Positions 26,753-34,966 are shown, counted from the first letter of the stretch. The stretch: 64,000 nucleotides of DNA from an uncultured Phycisphaerales bacterium (GCA_903857265.1 CAIODZ010000010.1:62001-126000), one strand, 5' to 3'. Translations and numbers: made by a program. The notes: a model not told the origin generated them from the letters alone.

Positions 26753-28180
26753 TCACCCAAGATAAACTTTGTCGCCGGGTTTGATGGCGGGTATCTTATC
26801 TCGCTTTTTAGCAACGTCTTCTCTTGTAAGGGCAAAGCCCGGCGAAATCTCGATAACACAATCAGGTGAGCCGTCGGCCTTTCGCGGGACCTTCACGCCC
26901 GCCGATTCGAGCCAGACAGCCGAACGGTCAACCATCATTTGCCTCGCGGTCTGGGCGCTGTCAACGCCTGTCGCGTTTTTCGCCGGCGCAAATTCCTCGC
27001 TGCGGACAGTTTGAAGGATAATCGACTTCCCGGCGAGAGGCAGTGCGTCAAAAACAAAACTCTCCAGCTTAATGCCGTTCGGCTCTTTCGATTCGATTCG
27101 CTGCCCCTTGTCGTCGATGTGCGAGATTTTCTTTACCGCCCTGTGCAAAGGCAATACGAAACCGTGCTTGTTGAGCCGCTCAATAAAACTGACGCTGATA
27201 ATATGAATGGCGATACTACCAAGCTCAAACGCAAGCGAGCCGTCAGGATTCCTCTTCTCCGCAAGCTCATCCGGCAAATCGCTGTATTCGATAACGGTTA
27301 CTTTTCCGTCAGCCAGACAAAAGTTGCCGAGTTTCTCAAACGGCCCCGTTTTGCTCAGCCCCTTCGACGACATCTCCGCCCCGTCAAATGCGTGCAGCCC
27401 GATGAACAGCGGGTCAAAGATATTGATGAGAGAATTATCAACCTGCCAGTAGCTGACGAACTCGATGCCGCGTTTTTGCATATCAGCCATCGCGCCCGAA
27501 TTGTAAAGCGCACGCAAGCTACCGCCGTGACCGTCGGGCGAGGTGGCGATTGTGTCAATGTCGGCCAGCAGTATTTTGCCGTCCAATGAGAAGTTGGGCA
27601 GCGTCCCCTGCTGGAATATGAATACATCTTTTTTATCCAGCCCGTAGTAATTGTTGGCGGAAAAAATATCCAGTGTTTGCTGATAATTGAGAGGACTGGT
27701 CATAATATACCAGGGACAACTGGTATGGTATTTTTCACGGGCCGCCGAAATACCCTCCGCGAAAATCTGGAAAAGCGTCTTATTCTTAACCGGGCTTATG
27801 GGAAAATTCCCTTTCGGCCCGTCGAAACCCAGCCGGGTTCCCTGTCCGCCGGCAACAACAAACGCCGCGACTTTACCCTGAGAAATCAGCTTGTCACCCA
27901 GTTGACGCGCCTGGTCGTATTTTTCTCGTTGTCCGGCATCACCCGGCTGCTGAGCGTAAAACGGAGCTGGTACAAACTTGCCAGGCAGCTTAAAAGGCGA
28001 GGCCTTCAGGACAAACTCTTCCCGCCAGCGGTCTAACTGGGCAAAATCCAGTTGGTTAATCTGGGCAAGAAGCCAGCCCCGCCTGGCAGGGTCAAGCCGG
28101 TCCCAGAAGGCCAAAATGTGGCTTTGACCATATTTTTTTAGGACGGTTTTCAGCTTTTGAAGCTTGTTTTGGTCTGTCAT
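26753..28180 (-). CDS. UDP-N-acetylhexosamine / UTP-sugar pyrophosphorylase family protein
   Basis: The start at 28178-28180 is preceded by AAAGG; the open frame upstream is unconserved. The 475-aa product is of the eukaryotic-like UAP type rather than the GlmU type: VVAGGQGTRLGFDGPKGNFP is the nucleotide-binding signature, YIMTSPLNYQQTLDIF and IFQQGTLPNF follow, and SPDGHGGSLRAL is the uridine-site motif. It forms a UDP-sugar from UTP and a hexose or N-acetylhexosamine 1-phosphate in the cytosol. It heads a two-gene operon with the GH28-like lipoprotein. Confidence 0.88.
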   Translation of the reverse strand: MTDQNKLQKLKTVLKKYGQSHILAFWDRLDPARRGWLLAQINQLDFAQLDRWREEFVLKASPFKLPGKFVPAPFYAQQPGDAGQREKYDQARQLGDKLISQGKVAAFVVAGGQGTRLGFDGPKGNFPISPVKNKTLFQIFAEGISAAREKYHTSCPWYIMTSPLNYQQTLDIFSANNYYGLDKKDVFIFQQGTLPNFSLDGKILLADIDTIATSPDGHGGSLRALYNSGAMADMQKRGIEFVSYWQVDNSLINIFDPLFIGLHAFDGAEMSSKGLSKTGPFEKLGNFCLADGKVTVIEYSDLPDELAEKRNPDGSLAFELGSIAIHIISVSFIERLNKHGFVLPLHRAVKKISHIDDKGQRIESKEPNGIKLESFVFDALPLAGKSIILQTVRSEEFAPAKNATGVDSAQTARQMMVDRSAVWLESAGVKVPRKADGSPDCVIEISPGFALTREDVAKKRDKIPAIKPGDKVYLG

Positions 28181-28207
28181 AGGCCTTTTCCCACGCCAAA
28201 AACAGCA

Positions 28208-28236
28208 TTTATAAGGTATCGATGCAGAATTTTCAA
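28208..28236 (-). promoter_or_regulatory. Predicted sigma-70 promoter for the pyrophosphorylase-GH28 operon
   Basis: On the minus strand TTGAAA (28231-28236), 17-bp spacer, TATAAA (28208-28213). The start codon lies 28 bp downstream. Confidence 0.65.
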
Positions 28237-28266
28237 GAGTTATCACATTTTTTGCCGAAAACCCTC

Positions 28267-28295
28267 TTGACAACAGTATGGGGCGGCGCTATACT
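28267..28295 (+). promoter_or_regulatory. Strong predicted sigma-70 promoter with a long leader to the pseudopilin gene
   Basis: TTGACA (28267-28272), 17-bp spacer, TATACT (28290-28295) on the plus strand. The next plus-strand gene begins at 28644, so transcripts would carry a leader of about 340 nt. It is divergent from the promoter at 28208-28236. Confidence 0.7.
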
Positions 28296-28643
28296 GGATG
28301 GTGAAGTTAGGCAGGTACAAAAGTAGTGATTATATAATGTTGGCCGTAATTATAATGTACCCCCCGATATCATAACCTGCCTGTTAGAAGTGGTTTGGTA
28401 TTGCTTGACTCGAATTAGCGGCGTTTTTGAGTCAGCAAAACCAGCCAACAAGTCCTATAAAACCTGGTTTGAATGTGTTTTTTGCCGGCCGGTTCCGAGC
28501 GAAAAAGTTTAACAGAGATTCGCGAAGAATTCGGGCGATAATGTGTGGTTGAGAACAGATTGTAATAATCCGTCTTTTACCATGCCCGTTTGTGCTTAGG
28601 ACGGCCGGGTAGCGAATCTCAAAAAATGTATAGGAGAAAACAA
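28296..28643 (+). other. Long untranslated leader of the pseudopilin gene
   Basis: No open frame with a ribosome-binding site is present. Inverted repeats include GGCAGGT (28310-28316) with ACCTGCC (28375-28381), and TGACTC with GAGTCA about 25 nt later in the middle part. The last third contains a 106-nt segment closed by a 9-bp perfect stem (28515-28620). AGGAG at 28632-28636 serves the pseudopilin start. Confidence 0.55.
28515..28620 (+). ncRNA. Candidate structured leader RNA (possible riboswitch or cis-regulator)
   Basis: GAGATTCGC (28515-28523) pairs perfectly with GCGAATCTC (28612-28620), closing an 88-nt interior. Inside, CCGTC (28570-28574) can pair with GACGG (28600-28604), and CGGGC (28532-28536) with GCCCG (28584-28588) in that hairpin's loop, which would make a pseudoknot. 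It ends 23 nt before the pseudopilin start codon. I do not see the conserved cores of c-di-GMP-I or other riboswitches that I know. Confidence 0.4.
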
Positions 28644-29714
28644 ATGAGAAAGAAAGGTTTTACGTTGGTTGAGTTGCTGGTCGTTATCGCGATCATCGCT
28701 CTGCTGATGGGTATCCTGATGCCGGCTCTGGCCAGGGTCAGGATGATTGCCTACCGTATGGTCTGCGGGTCAAACCTGTCAGGCATAGGCAAGGCGCTTT
28801 TGCTGTATGCCGGTGATTCACAGGAGTCATATCCAATGCCCGGCTTTAAGGCAGGGCCGATAGTTTACGCCCTGAGTGGAGAAATTGGCACTAACCCTGG
28901 TTATTTCGACGGCTACGGCGGCGGTGCTACTGCACTAGCACTCACAGATATCTTCAGTGGCTTTACTAATGGCCAGGCAACTATGGGCTCATTGTTCTAT
29001 ATGCTCGTAAAATACCAGGATGTCTCACCAAAACAGTTTATCTGCAAGGGCGACTCCGGCTCAGAAGTTTTCAAGATCACGAGTTACTCCTCATCAACAG
29101 TAACAGACCTGACCAAGATTTATGATTTTGGCAACAGGCCGGGCAAACACGTTAGTTATGCTTACCATTTCCCCTTTGCCAAGGACAGAGTTGCCAATGC
29201 AGCAGCAGGGTTCCCGATTTCAGTTAGCAGCGCGCCAAGCAGCCCCCTCGCGGCGGATAGAAACCCGGGCCTGGATAAAAACGCCTCTACTTATATAAAG
29301 GGCGGAGATGCTACCGGGACTTTGGTGGTGCCGGCTACACCAGATAATTCACCTTGTAAAAAATGGAGCGATAACAGTTGTCAGTACTCGGACAAAGATT
29401 TCGTGTATAACGCCTATGCCCATCAGCGCGAAGGCCAAAACGTCCTGTACAATGACGGCCACGTGAAATTTGAGTCACAAGCCAACGTGGGCATAAATAA
29501 CGACAACATCTATCAAAGATGGGGGTCTGGAGCTAATGCCGCCCCCGCAACAGTAACAGTGCCGGATAAGATGGGCTTGGAAGCATGCGGGCGACTCCCG
29601 AGCATGACTACTACAGGTAGTACTTGGAAGCCAGCCAGTTACTACGACCTCGTGCCGTGGGATGTGACGGATGCACTTTTGATTAATGACGTCCTTGACA
29701 ACGGCGGCTATTAG
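28644..29714 (+). CDS. Prepilin-type (pseudopilin, DUF1559-like) secreted protein
   Basis: The ATG at 28644 follows AGGAG and gives the class III signal [18 protein letters not shown], cut by prepilin peptidase after the Gly with the new Phe methylated. The hydrophobic helix is followed by a globular domain with the C-terminal H-x(9,10)-DG pattern ([17 protein letters not shown]), characteristic of the large planctomycete family of type II-like pseudopilins. The 356-aa product is probably assembled into a pilus or secretion filament at the inner membrane. It has its own long leader and a strong terminator, so it is a single-gene unit. Confidence 0.9.
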   Translation: MRKKGFTLVELLVVIAIIALLMGILMPALARVRMIAYRMVCGSNLSGIGKALLLYAGDSQESYPMPGFKAGPIVYALSGEIGTNPGYFDGYGGGATALALTDIFSGFTNGQATMGSLFYMLVKYQDVSPKQFICKGDSGSEVFKITSYSSSTVTDLTKIYDFGNRPGKHVSYAYHFPFAKDRVANAAAGFPISVSSAPSSPLAADRNPGLDKNASTYIKGGDATGTLVVPATPDNSPCKKWSDNSCQYSDKDFVYNAYAHQREGQNVLYNDGHVKFESQANVGINNDNIYQRWGSGANAAPATVTVPDKMGLEACGRLPSMTTTGSTWKPASYYDLVPWDVTDALLINDVLDNGGY

Positions 29715-29740
29715 TAGCCCAAAACATCATTGTTTAAAAC

Positions 29741-29775
29741 AAGCGGCCTTATCTCGTATAAGGCCGCTTTTCTTT
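29741..29775 (+). terminator. Intrinsic terminator of the pseudopilin gene
   Basis: AAGCGGCCTTAT (29741-29752), loop CTCGT and ATAAGGCCGCTT (29758-29769), then TTCTTTT. On the other strand the stem is followed by TTGTTTTA, so it may also stop the converging DUF4139 transcript. Confidence 0.93.
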
Positions 29776-29818
29776 TGCGCCAAGTCCGGAATTTTAACAG
29801 ACGATATCCGTCTTCGGA

Positions 29819-31246
29819 CTACCATTTCCACGTTGACCAGACAACCGTGTATTCCAGCGTTACCGTCGCGTTCGCGCCAACCTTCACCGGGAACCTCGCC
29901 GTATATGCGTCTTTCTTCTCATAATCCTGCGTTGACTTCTCAACCTCCCAGTAAACCCATCTCGCAAACTTCTCATCCACCAAAACCGTTACCTCCTCAT
30001 TCTTCCTGTTTCGCAGCTCAATCTTGTGCGACTCCCGATGTTTGCCGAATTGCTCCTTGTTGTCAACCAGCGTATGCTCCGCGACAATATCGAACGCGTC
30101 GCCGATATAAAGCGACAGCTTCTCGTCCTTCGGCGTATGGTCAATCTCGTCTTCGCCCACAAACTGCAAACTGTTGTCCGCAGGGTCATTCTTGAAAACT
30201 CTTATTTTGCCCTTCGGCAAAGCAATCCCTAATTTGTTTTCCTTCTTGTTCTCGAACTCAATCTTGACCATCACCTTTTTATTCTGGTCGCCGCCCCGCG
30301 TGTTCCAGTAGTCGCTCCGCTCGTAAACATAAACCTTCTTCGCATTCACTCCCTCCGCCGGCTCAATGAATTCAATCTGCTTGACCTGGTTATTATTTAT
30401 CGTGCTCTTTCGCCCAAGCGTGTACATATGATATTCCATAAACGACTTTTCCTCAAAAGCCGGCGCTGCCCTTCCCGCCATTGCCCTGACTTCGCCAAAT
30501 CCTGCTGTAACAATAGACATCGGCGGCTGAATCCTTCGCACGTCTCCGGCAATCAGTTTCAGCGTCGCATCCTTATAGCCCGCACCGCTGTCGTTATTTA
30601 TTGTCACCCAGCCCGAAAAATCCAGCGCGGTATCGTCCTTGTTCAAAATAGCTGTGTAATCCGCTTTCCACCCAATCGCCGCCGTCGTATAAGTAACCTC
30701 GCAAAGCTGCTCACCCGATTTTTCCGCACTCGTCAGCCACACTAATGTTGGCCTTGTCACCAAATCATCGGGCAATTCCTTTAAAGCAATCTCCTCGACA
30801 TTTTTTCGCTCAATCACCTCGATGCCATTACTGCTCTGCAAAATCAAATCCTGACCCACCGCCGCTGATAGTTTGCCCTCAATAACTTTTTTCGCATCCG
30901 ACCCGCTGCCCTGGACTACTACCTTGACGTCCTTATCGATATACCGTTTCAGCAAACTGTCCGTATTCACAAGGTCATATTCGTAATTCTGTTCCAGCAC
31001 AGACACCGCTCCAGGCGCAGATAAACACGTAAACTTCACGCTCGTCGGGTCTATTGCCGATGCCACGTCCGTGAACCGCACCGTGTTTTGTCCCTTCTCG
31101 AAATTCATCTTGCGCCCCTCGCGCACCACTGCGAAATTATCGTTGTAAATCGTCAGCCCCACGCTCGGCTTTGATACCTCAACACCAAAAACATAACTGC
31201 TGACAATCAACACTAATACCAATGAGTAAAATTTCTCTCGCTTCAT
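29819..31246 (-). CDS. DUF4139 domain-containing secreted protein
   Basis: AAGGAG precedes the start. The 475-aa product has an N-terminal signal peptide (YSLVLVLIVSSYVFGVEV) and then the DUF4139 layout: LTIYNDNFAVVREGR, DIDPTSVKF-like segment (AIDPTSVKFTCL), ITYTTAAIGWKADY equivalent (VTYTTAAIGWKADYTAIL) and GWVTINNDSGAGYKDATLKLIAGDV. Family members are exported beta-rich proteins with no established function. It is a single gene converging on the pseudopilin gene. Confidence 0.88.
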   Translation of the reverse strand: MKREKFYSLVLVLIVSSYVFGVEVSKPSVGLTIYNDNFAVVREGRKMNFEKGQNTVRFTDVASAIDPTSVKFTCLSAPGAVSVLEQNYEYDLVNTDSLLKRYIDKDVKVVVQGSGSDAKKVIEGKLSAAVGQDLILQSSNGIEVIERKNVEEIALKELPDDLVTRPTLVWLTSAEKSGEQLCEVTYTTAAIGWKADYTAILNKDDTALDFSGWVTINNDSGAGYKDATLKLIAGDVRRIQPPMSIVTAGFGEVRAMAGRAAPAFEEKSFMEYHMYTLGRKSTINNNQVKQIEFIEPAEGVNAKKVYVYERSDYWNTRGGDQNKKVMVKIEFENKKENKLGIALPKGKIRVFKNDPADNSLQFVGEDEIDHTPKDEKLSLYIGDAFDIVAEHTLVDNKEQFGKHRESHKIELRNRKNEEVTVLVDEKFARWVYWEVEKSTQDYEKKDAYTARFPVKVGANATVTLEYTVVWSTWKW

Positions 31247-31396
31247 TTGATTTCTCCTTAATTGTTTTCCTTTTCTTATATATATGCGTTAACCCGACGA
31301 ATTACTCAAGCTATCAACTGCTCTACTATCTATTTTTCCGCCGGGCGTGTCAATCGCGAGTAAATAAACAGGTCGATTTTGAATCCTCATTTTTAT

Positions 31397-31483
31397 GCTG
31401 AAAACGGTACCTGCCCCTACTTGCCCCAGGTTTTTGTGTATGGGGGTAGAGGAGGGCAAGTTACCTATTTTGACATTTTTCAG
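31397..31483. repeat. MITE-like imperfect palindromic repeat, copy 2
   Basis: The element runs from GCTGAAAACGGTAC to TTTTTCAG and includes TGCCCCTACTTGCCCC and GGCAAGTTACCT. It matches the reverse complement of 2683-2779 over most of its length, with a shortened middle. It encodes nothing. Confidence 0.75.
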
Positions 31484-31545
31484 ACGCTGATTGCGCTGGT
31501 TACGCTGTTTTTTACCACTACAGAGAACGGAAGGAACACAAAGAG

Positions 31546-31575
31546 TATATAAGTATATGCGTATATACTTATATA
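31546..31575. repeat. Perfect 13-bp AT-rich palindrome
   Basis: TATATAAGTATAT (31546-31558), loop GCGT and ATATACTTATATA (31563-31575). It has no T-tract and sits in a gene-free region, so it could be a cruciform, a protein-binding site or part of a mobile repeat. Confidence 0.7.
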
Positions 31576-31792
31576 GTGGTTTAATGGCCAATTCTTTTAG
31601 ACACGGAGTTAATTCGTCGTTAGTCGATAGTCGTTAGTATTGCCGAAGCGGGCTCGTCGCTTTGCTCCGTGTAGTATGTCATAATTAGGAGGCCGCTGTG
31701 CTATGCCTCAAAAAACGTGGGCGAGGCGGATTGAATGCGTCGTTCGTGACTCGTTGCTTGGAGGCGGTCGCACTACACTTCGAAATAAAATT

Positions 31793-31829
31793 GTGCGGGG
31801 TGGCAACACACACAGAGCCAGCCCCGCAC
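31793..31829 (-). terminator. Probable terminator of the SUMF1-like PEP-CTERM gene
   Basis: GTGCGGGGTGGC (31793-31804) pairs with GCCA-G-CCCCGCAC (31817-31829) leaving one bulged G. On the minus strand the stem is followed by AATTTTATTTC. It lies about 80 bp past the stop of the 31912 gene. Confidence 0.6.
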
Positions 31830-31898
31830 GTATTTTAAGCCACATTGCATGGCTTGTTTTGCTATTCTAACGTTTCCCCGTCTCAAATCAAGAGAAGA

Positions 31899-31940
31899 CG
31901 GATTTTACGATTTAACGTTTTCTACGCAAGGCGAGGCCGC
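31899..31940. repeat. 42-bp perfect direct repeat, copy A (3' end of PEP-CTERM gene)
   Basis: The 42 bases are identical to 33064-33105. They cover the last codons of the PEP-CTERM tail, the stop codon and 13 bases beyond it. Confidence 0.9.
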
Positions 31941-32829
31941 CGAAGGTTAATAGTAAAAGCGTTGCGGGTTCGGGAACGACGGAGGCGACACGGAACCCTA
32001 TATCGTCGCCCTCGCTATTCGGGTTGTGGTATTCCAGCCAGAACGAACTGCAGTCGTAGTCGAATCCGTAGTACGAGCCACCACGCATGCCGAAATCGGA
32101 ACCGTATAGAGTCTCGTTCCATTCAAAGACATTGCCCATCATATCAAAAGTGCCGTTCTGTTCCTGTTCGCCGCTGCCTATATTCCACGGCTGGCCATTA
32201 TAGTAGTGATGAAATGAATAATAATTCGTTTGCGCGCCGGCAACAGGGGCAATATCTGTGCCGTTGGCATAGAACGAATAGCCGGAGCCATCGGGCTTGA
32301 AATAAGCTGCCTTGTACCATTCATCTTCGGTTGGGATTACGTAGGTTGTTCCATAAGCCGAAATTGATGAAGCCCTGTCGATTCCCAGAAAACTACCGGG
32401 ATTGGTCTTATTCCCGCTGAACTGATATGCACCCTTGCTCTTGTCGCCGCTGGTCAGGTAATTACAGAACTGGGCCGCTTCATACCAGCTTACCATATTG
32501 GTCGGCTGCTGAGCGCCGGTCCAATGTGAACTATAGCCATAACCATCGTTCGTGCCTGTGGGAGCACCGGCGACAGTTATAAAGGCATTCCACTGAGCAT
32601 TGGTTACCTCGTATTTGCCGATACGGTAATTATAACTAACTGCACCACAACCGTACGGATTTGCTAAAAGACGCCCAAACGCGTCTGTTCCGGTTCTTGT
32701 ATCCCCGGCATTACCGGCGTTGCCGATAGGTACGAAATCAATGCTAATTCCTCGTATGGTGTCAGCCGAAGCAAAATTAGCTACAGCCATCACACACGCA
32801 ATAATTGCTAAAACTCTTATATTTTTCAT
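31912..32829 (-). CDS. SUMF1/formylglycine-generating-enzyme-like PEP-CTERM protein
   Basis: The 305-aa product has a signal peptide (VLAIIACVMAVANFASA), a sulfatase-modifying-factor fold and a C-terminal PEP-CTERM sorting tail (VPEPATLLLLTFGGLALRRKR without the first residue being essential). SUMF1-type motifs are visible: YRIGKYEVTNAQWNAF, PTNMVSWYEAAQFCNYL, IPTEDEWYKAAYF, DMMGNVFEWNE and GIGFRVA-like DDIGFRVA. The active-site Cys pair of true formylglycine-generating enzymes is not evident, so a structural or binding role on the cell surface is more likely than sulfatase activation. PEP-CTERM proteins are anchored or released by exosortase at the envelope. It is the third of three adjacent PEP-CTERM genes on this strand. 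Confidence 0.88.
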   Translation of the reverse strand: MKNIRVLAIIACVMAVANFASADTIRGISIDFVPIGNAGNAGDTRTGTDAFGRLLANPYGCGAVSYNYRIGKYEVTNAQWNAFITVAGAPTGTNDGYGYSSHWTGAQQPTNMVSWYEAAQFCNYLTSGDKSKGAYQFSGNKTNPGSFLGIDRASSISAYGTTYVIPTEDEWYKAAYFKPDGSGYSFYANGTDIAPVAGAQTNYYSFHHYYNGQPWNIGSGEQEQNGTFDMMGNVFEWNETLYGSDFGMRGGSYYGFDYDCSSFWLEYHNPNSEGDDIGFRVASVVPEPATLLLLTFGGLALRRKR

Positions 32830-32978
32830 TTTCTTACCCTTTCAGATGTGGTTTATATTTGAGGTGTGCGCAGCTCGCACCGATTCCGCCTGATTGAAAA
32901 CGATTAACGGTGACCCTTCTCTGGTCATTCTCATCTTCTCCTTCTTTGCCTTTTGCCCCCAGACAAAAAGACGATTGT

Positions 32979-33006
32979 ATTATAGTCTTTAAATGGTAAC
33001 AGTCAA
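32979..33006 (-). promoter_or_regulatory. Predicted promoter of the SUMF1-like PEP-CTERM gene
   Basis: On the minus strand TTGACT (33001-33006), 16-bp spacer and TATAAT (32979-32984). The sequence TTGACTGT.ACC is shared with the promoter at 34628-34655. Confidence 0.65.
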
Positions 33007-33063
33007 GCGGTTTTGCCCAGAAGGCGGGGAAAATCGTAGCTCGTGACTCGAATTTTGGCGAGG

Positions 33064-33105
33064 CGGATTTTACGATTTAACGTTTTCTACGCAAGGCGAG
33101 GCCGC
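33064..33105. repeat. 42-bp perfect direct repeat, copy B (3' end of PEP-CTERM gene)
   Basis: Identical to 31899-31940, and similarity continues with few changes for about 30 further bases into the coding sequence. Confidence 0.9.
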
Positions 33106-33691
33106 TGAAGGTTAATAATAAAAGCGTGCAGGGTTCGGGGGCCGGAGCAAATTTAAAATTTGGGCCGAAATAATCATATTGAGGAGAAAACAAATCCGGC
33201 TTGGTGAAGTAATCAATTGATATCTCAGAACCAAAGTAATTTATATACGGGCTGATTGTTTTCGAAAGTGGATTTGAAGCTACCCAGTCCGATTGAGGGG
33301 CAGGCATAGAAGCACCTATGATATAAGTAGTATTTTTTGCCAGAACAACGGGTGATACTTCCACAAAAACGAAATTGTCAGCATTACCCGACGTTGCCAG
33401 GATAGTTGCACTAACCAGCGGCGAAGAATCACTCTCGTCCCAGATCCCGATTTGGTGAGATTTGCTGAATCCGAAAGGCGCCACATCATATAAACCAAGA
33501 TGGGTTACGGTTATGTCAACATCCCCAACTGAAAACTTCCATCCATACGTGGTCATTGCAAATGGAACATAGTAACATTCCGGGCGTTTATTAATTGTAA
33601 CAGCAGGCGTAGACGCAGCCTTAAGAACATTATCGTTGAGCAGCAGTACATTCAGAATTATCAGCAAAATATGGAATGGTCTGAGATTCAT
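33077..33691 (-). CDS. PEP-CTERM protein with DUF4082-like domain
   Basis: The 204-aa product has a signal peptide (PFHILLIILNVLLLNDNVLKA), a beta-sandwich body with VTHLGLYD, SHQIGIWDESDSSPLVSATI and NTTYIIGA that resembles DUF4082 exported domains, and a C-terminal tail of PEP-CTERM type (PEPCTLLLLTFSGLALRRKR) in which Cys replaces the usual Ala after PEP. DUF4082 domains occur in bacterial surface proteins of unknown ligand. The last 30 bp and the flank after the stop are identical to those of the neighbouring gene. Confidence 0.8.
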   Translation of the reverse strand: MNLRPFHILLIILNVLLLNDNVLKAASTPAVTINKRPECYYVPFAMTTYGWKFSVGDVDITVTHLGLYDVAPFGFSKSHQIGIWDESDSSPLVSATILATSGNADNFVFVEVSPVVLAKNTTYIIGASMPAPQSDWVASNPLSKTISPYINYFGSEISIDYFTKPDLFSPQYDYFGPNFKFAPAPEPCTLLLLTFSGLALRRKR

Positions 33692-33712
33692 TTTTTTTCC
33701 GCAAAAAGAACA

Positions 33713-34567
33713 TTAGTATTTCTTTCTTAATATTAAACCGCCAAGGCCGAGAAGCAAAAGCGTGGCGGGTTCTGGAATTGGCTGCACTACAACACCTTGC
33801 GGTCTATCCACGCCCGATGCTAAATAAGATTTATTTCCGTATGAATCAAATTTCAGGATTGCTCCTGTGCCACTTACGCCTCCAAATAAAGTCATGAAGA
33901 GATTCCCACTACTATCAATCGCAATATTTCCAGTGTCAGGCAAGTTATTGGCGAAGATAGCACCGTTTCCTATAGAATCAAACTTCATAATCTTCTTATT
34001 TTCTGATGCATAGAGAAAGCCGCTACTATCAAACGCAAGCCCACCGTACCCTCCCGAAGCGAAGGCTGAGCGATTTCCGCTCGAATCTAATTTATAAATA
34101 ATTCCGTAACTGGAAACAAATAGATTATCGCTGCTGTCAAAGGCGAGCCATGTGGGGAAGTCTAATCCTGATGCGAAGACAGACCTGTTTCCACTTACAT
34201 CAAATTTATATATCAAGCCCTCATCTGAACTTGTCGCGTAGAAATTTCCGTTTTTATCAAATGCCAATCCTCCTGGATGATATAAATCTGTAGCAAACGT
34301 GGTCATATTTCGCTGTGAATCAAATTTATAGACAACATCACCATACCAACTGGCCAAGTAGAGATTGTTATTGCGGTCAAAGGTAAGAGCGCCGGGGGAA
34401 TATATATTCGAAGCAAAGACAGACACGTTTCCACTTGAATCATACTTTTGAATCTCGCCCGAACCACAAGAAACAAAAATGTTATCGGCGAAAGCAAGGA
34501 TACTCAGAAAAAGAACCAGAAAAGGAACAGAAATTAGAATGCTATTGGATATGCAGCGTGTGTTCAT
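33713..34567 (-). CDS. PEP-CTERM protein with beta-propeller (NHL/SMP-30-like) repeats
   Basis: The 284-aa product has a signal peptide and about six repeats of the form GLAFD..GN.Y......IYKFD.SGN.S.FASG, the pattern of a six-bladed NHL- or SMP-30-like propeller, followed by IPEPATLLLLGLGGLILRKKY, a canonical PEP-CTERM tail. No catalytic residues can be assigned; such proteins are likely surface-displayed binding propellers. It has its own promoter (34628-34655) and lies 21 bp upstream of the DUF4082-like gene on the same strand, so read-through is likely. Confidence 0.85.
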   Translation of the reverse strand: MNTRCISNSILISVPFLVLFLSILAFADNIFVSCGSGEIQKYDSSGNVSVFASNIYSPGALTFDRNNNLYLASWYGDVVYKFDSQRNMTTFATDLYHPGGLAFDKNGNFYATSSDEGLIYKFDVSGNRSVFASGLDFPTWLAFDSSDNLFVSSYGIIYKLDSSGNRSAFASGGYGGLAFDSSGFLYASENKKIMKFDSIGNGAIFANNLPDTGNIAIDSSGNLFMTLFGGVSGTGAILKFDSYGNKSYLASGVDRPQGVVVQPIPEPATLLLLGLGGLILRKKY

Positions 34568-34627
34568 AAAAACAATCCTTCCCTCTCTTCGCTAATGATT
34601 TCTAAATCTCTCCCGAAAACGTTTTAT

Positions 34628-34655
34628 ATTATACCCTTTTTCCGGTGACAGTCAA
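34628..34655 (-). promoter_or_regulatory. Predicted promoter of the propeller PEP-CTERM gene
   Basis: On the minus strand TTGACT (34650-34655), 16-bp spacer, TATAAT (34628-34633). Spacing and flanks match the promoter at 32979-33006. Confidence 0.7.
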
Positions 34656-34966
34656 GAGAAATCGGACTCGTAAGACCGGTAGGGCAGGTCGGACGGAGAA
34701 GGATTAGAAATTTGAAATTTAAGATTTGAGATTTGAAACTGGATTCCTGCTTGCGCAGGAATGACAACAACAACCCCCCCCCCACCACGCGGGGTGGGGG
34801 CTAAATCAAGAACCCTCATTTTGTGGTCAAAAACAGGGGTGGCATTTTACCCAAATTAATATTATTGAAGTTTCGCAACATTGTTGTTGCATAAACATAT
34901 AACTTTTTATATTGTTCGTTGTTTATGGCTCATTGTTCGTAGTTTGAAAGTAAGGAAAAATAAAAA
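34656..34966. other. Hairpin-rich region upstream of the RepA-like ATPase
   Basis: No gene is present. Three palindromes stand out: ATTCCTGC (34743-34750) with GCAGGAAT (34755-34762); CCCCCACC (34779-34786) with GGTGGGGG (34793-34800); and GCAACA (34875-34880) with TGTTGC (34885-34890) in AT-rich DNA before the ATPase gene. The first belongs to a type of small hairpin repeat seen scattered through many bacterial genomes. The last could be an operator for the ATPase gene. Confidence 0.6.

Larger units (their letters stand above)
31247..31911. other. Repeat-rich intergenic region
   Basis: No real gene is apparent in these 665 bases. It holds the second MITE-like copy (31397-31483), an AT-rich perfect palindrome (31546-31575), and a hairpin that looks like the terminator of the SUMF1-like gene (31793-31829). 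Runs such as TAGTCGATAGTCGTTAG and AACACAAAGAGTATATAAG have the look of decayed intergenic repeats. Confidence 0.7.

Noticed and set aside
28515-28620. Known c-di-GMP-I riboswitch
   Set aside because: The conserved GCAAA-type cores are missing; only a GGTAGC-like string near the end is similar.
31289-31591. 100-codon open frame through the second MITE-like repeat
   Set aside because: It runs through repeats and palindromes, has no ribosome-binding site and shows no family features.
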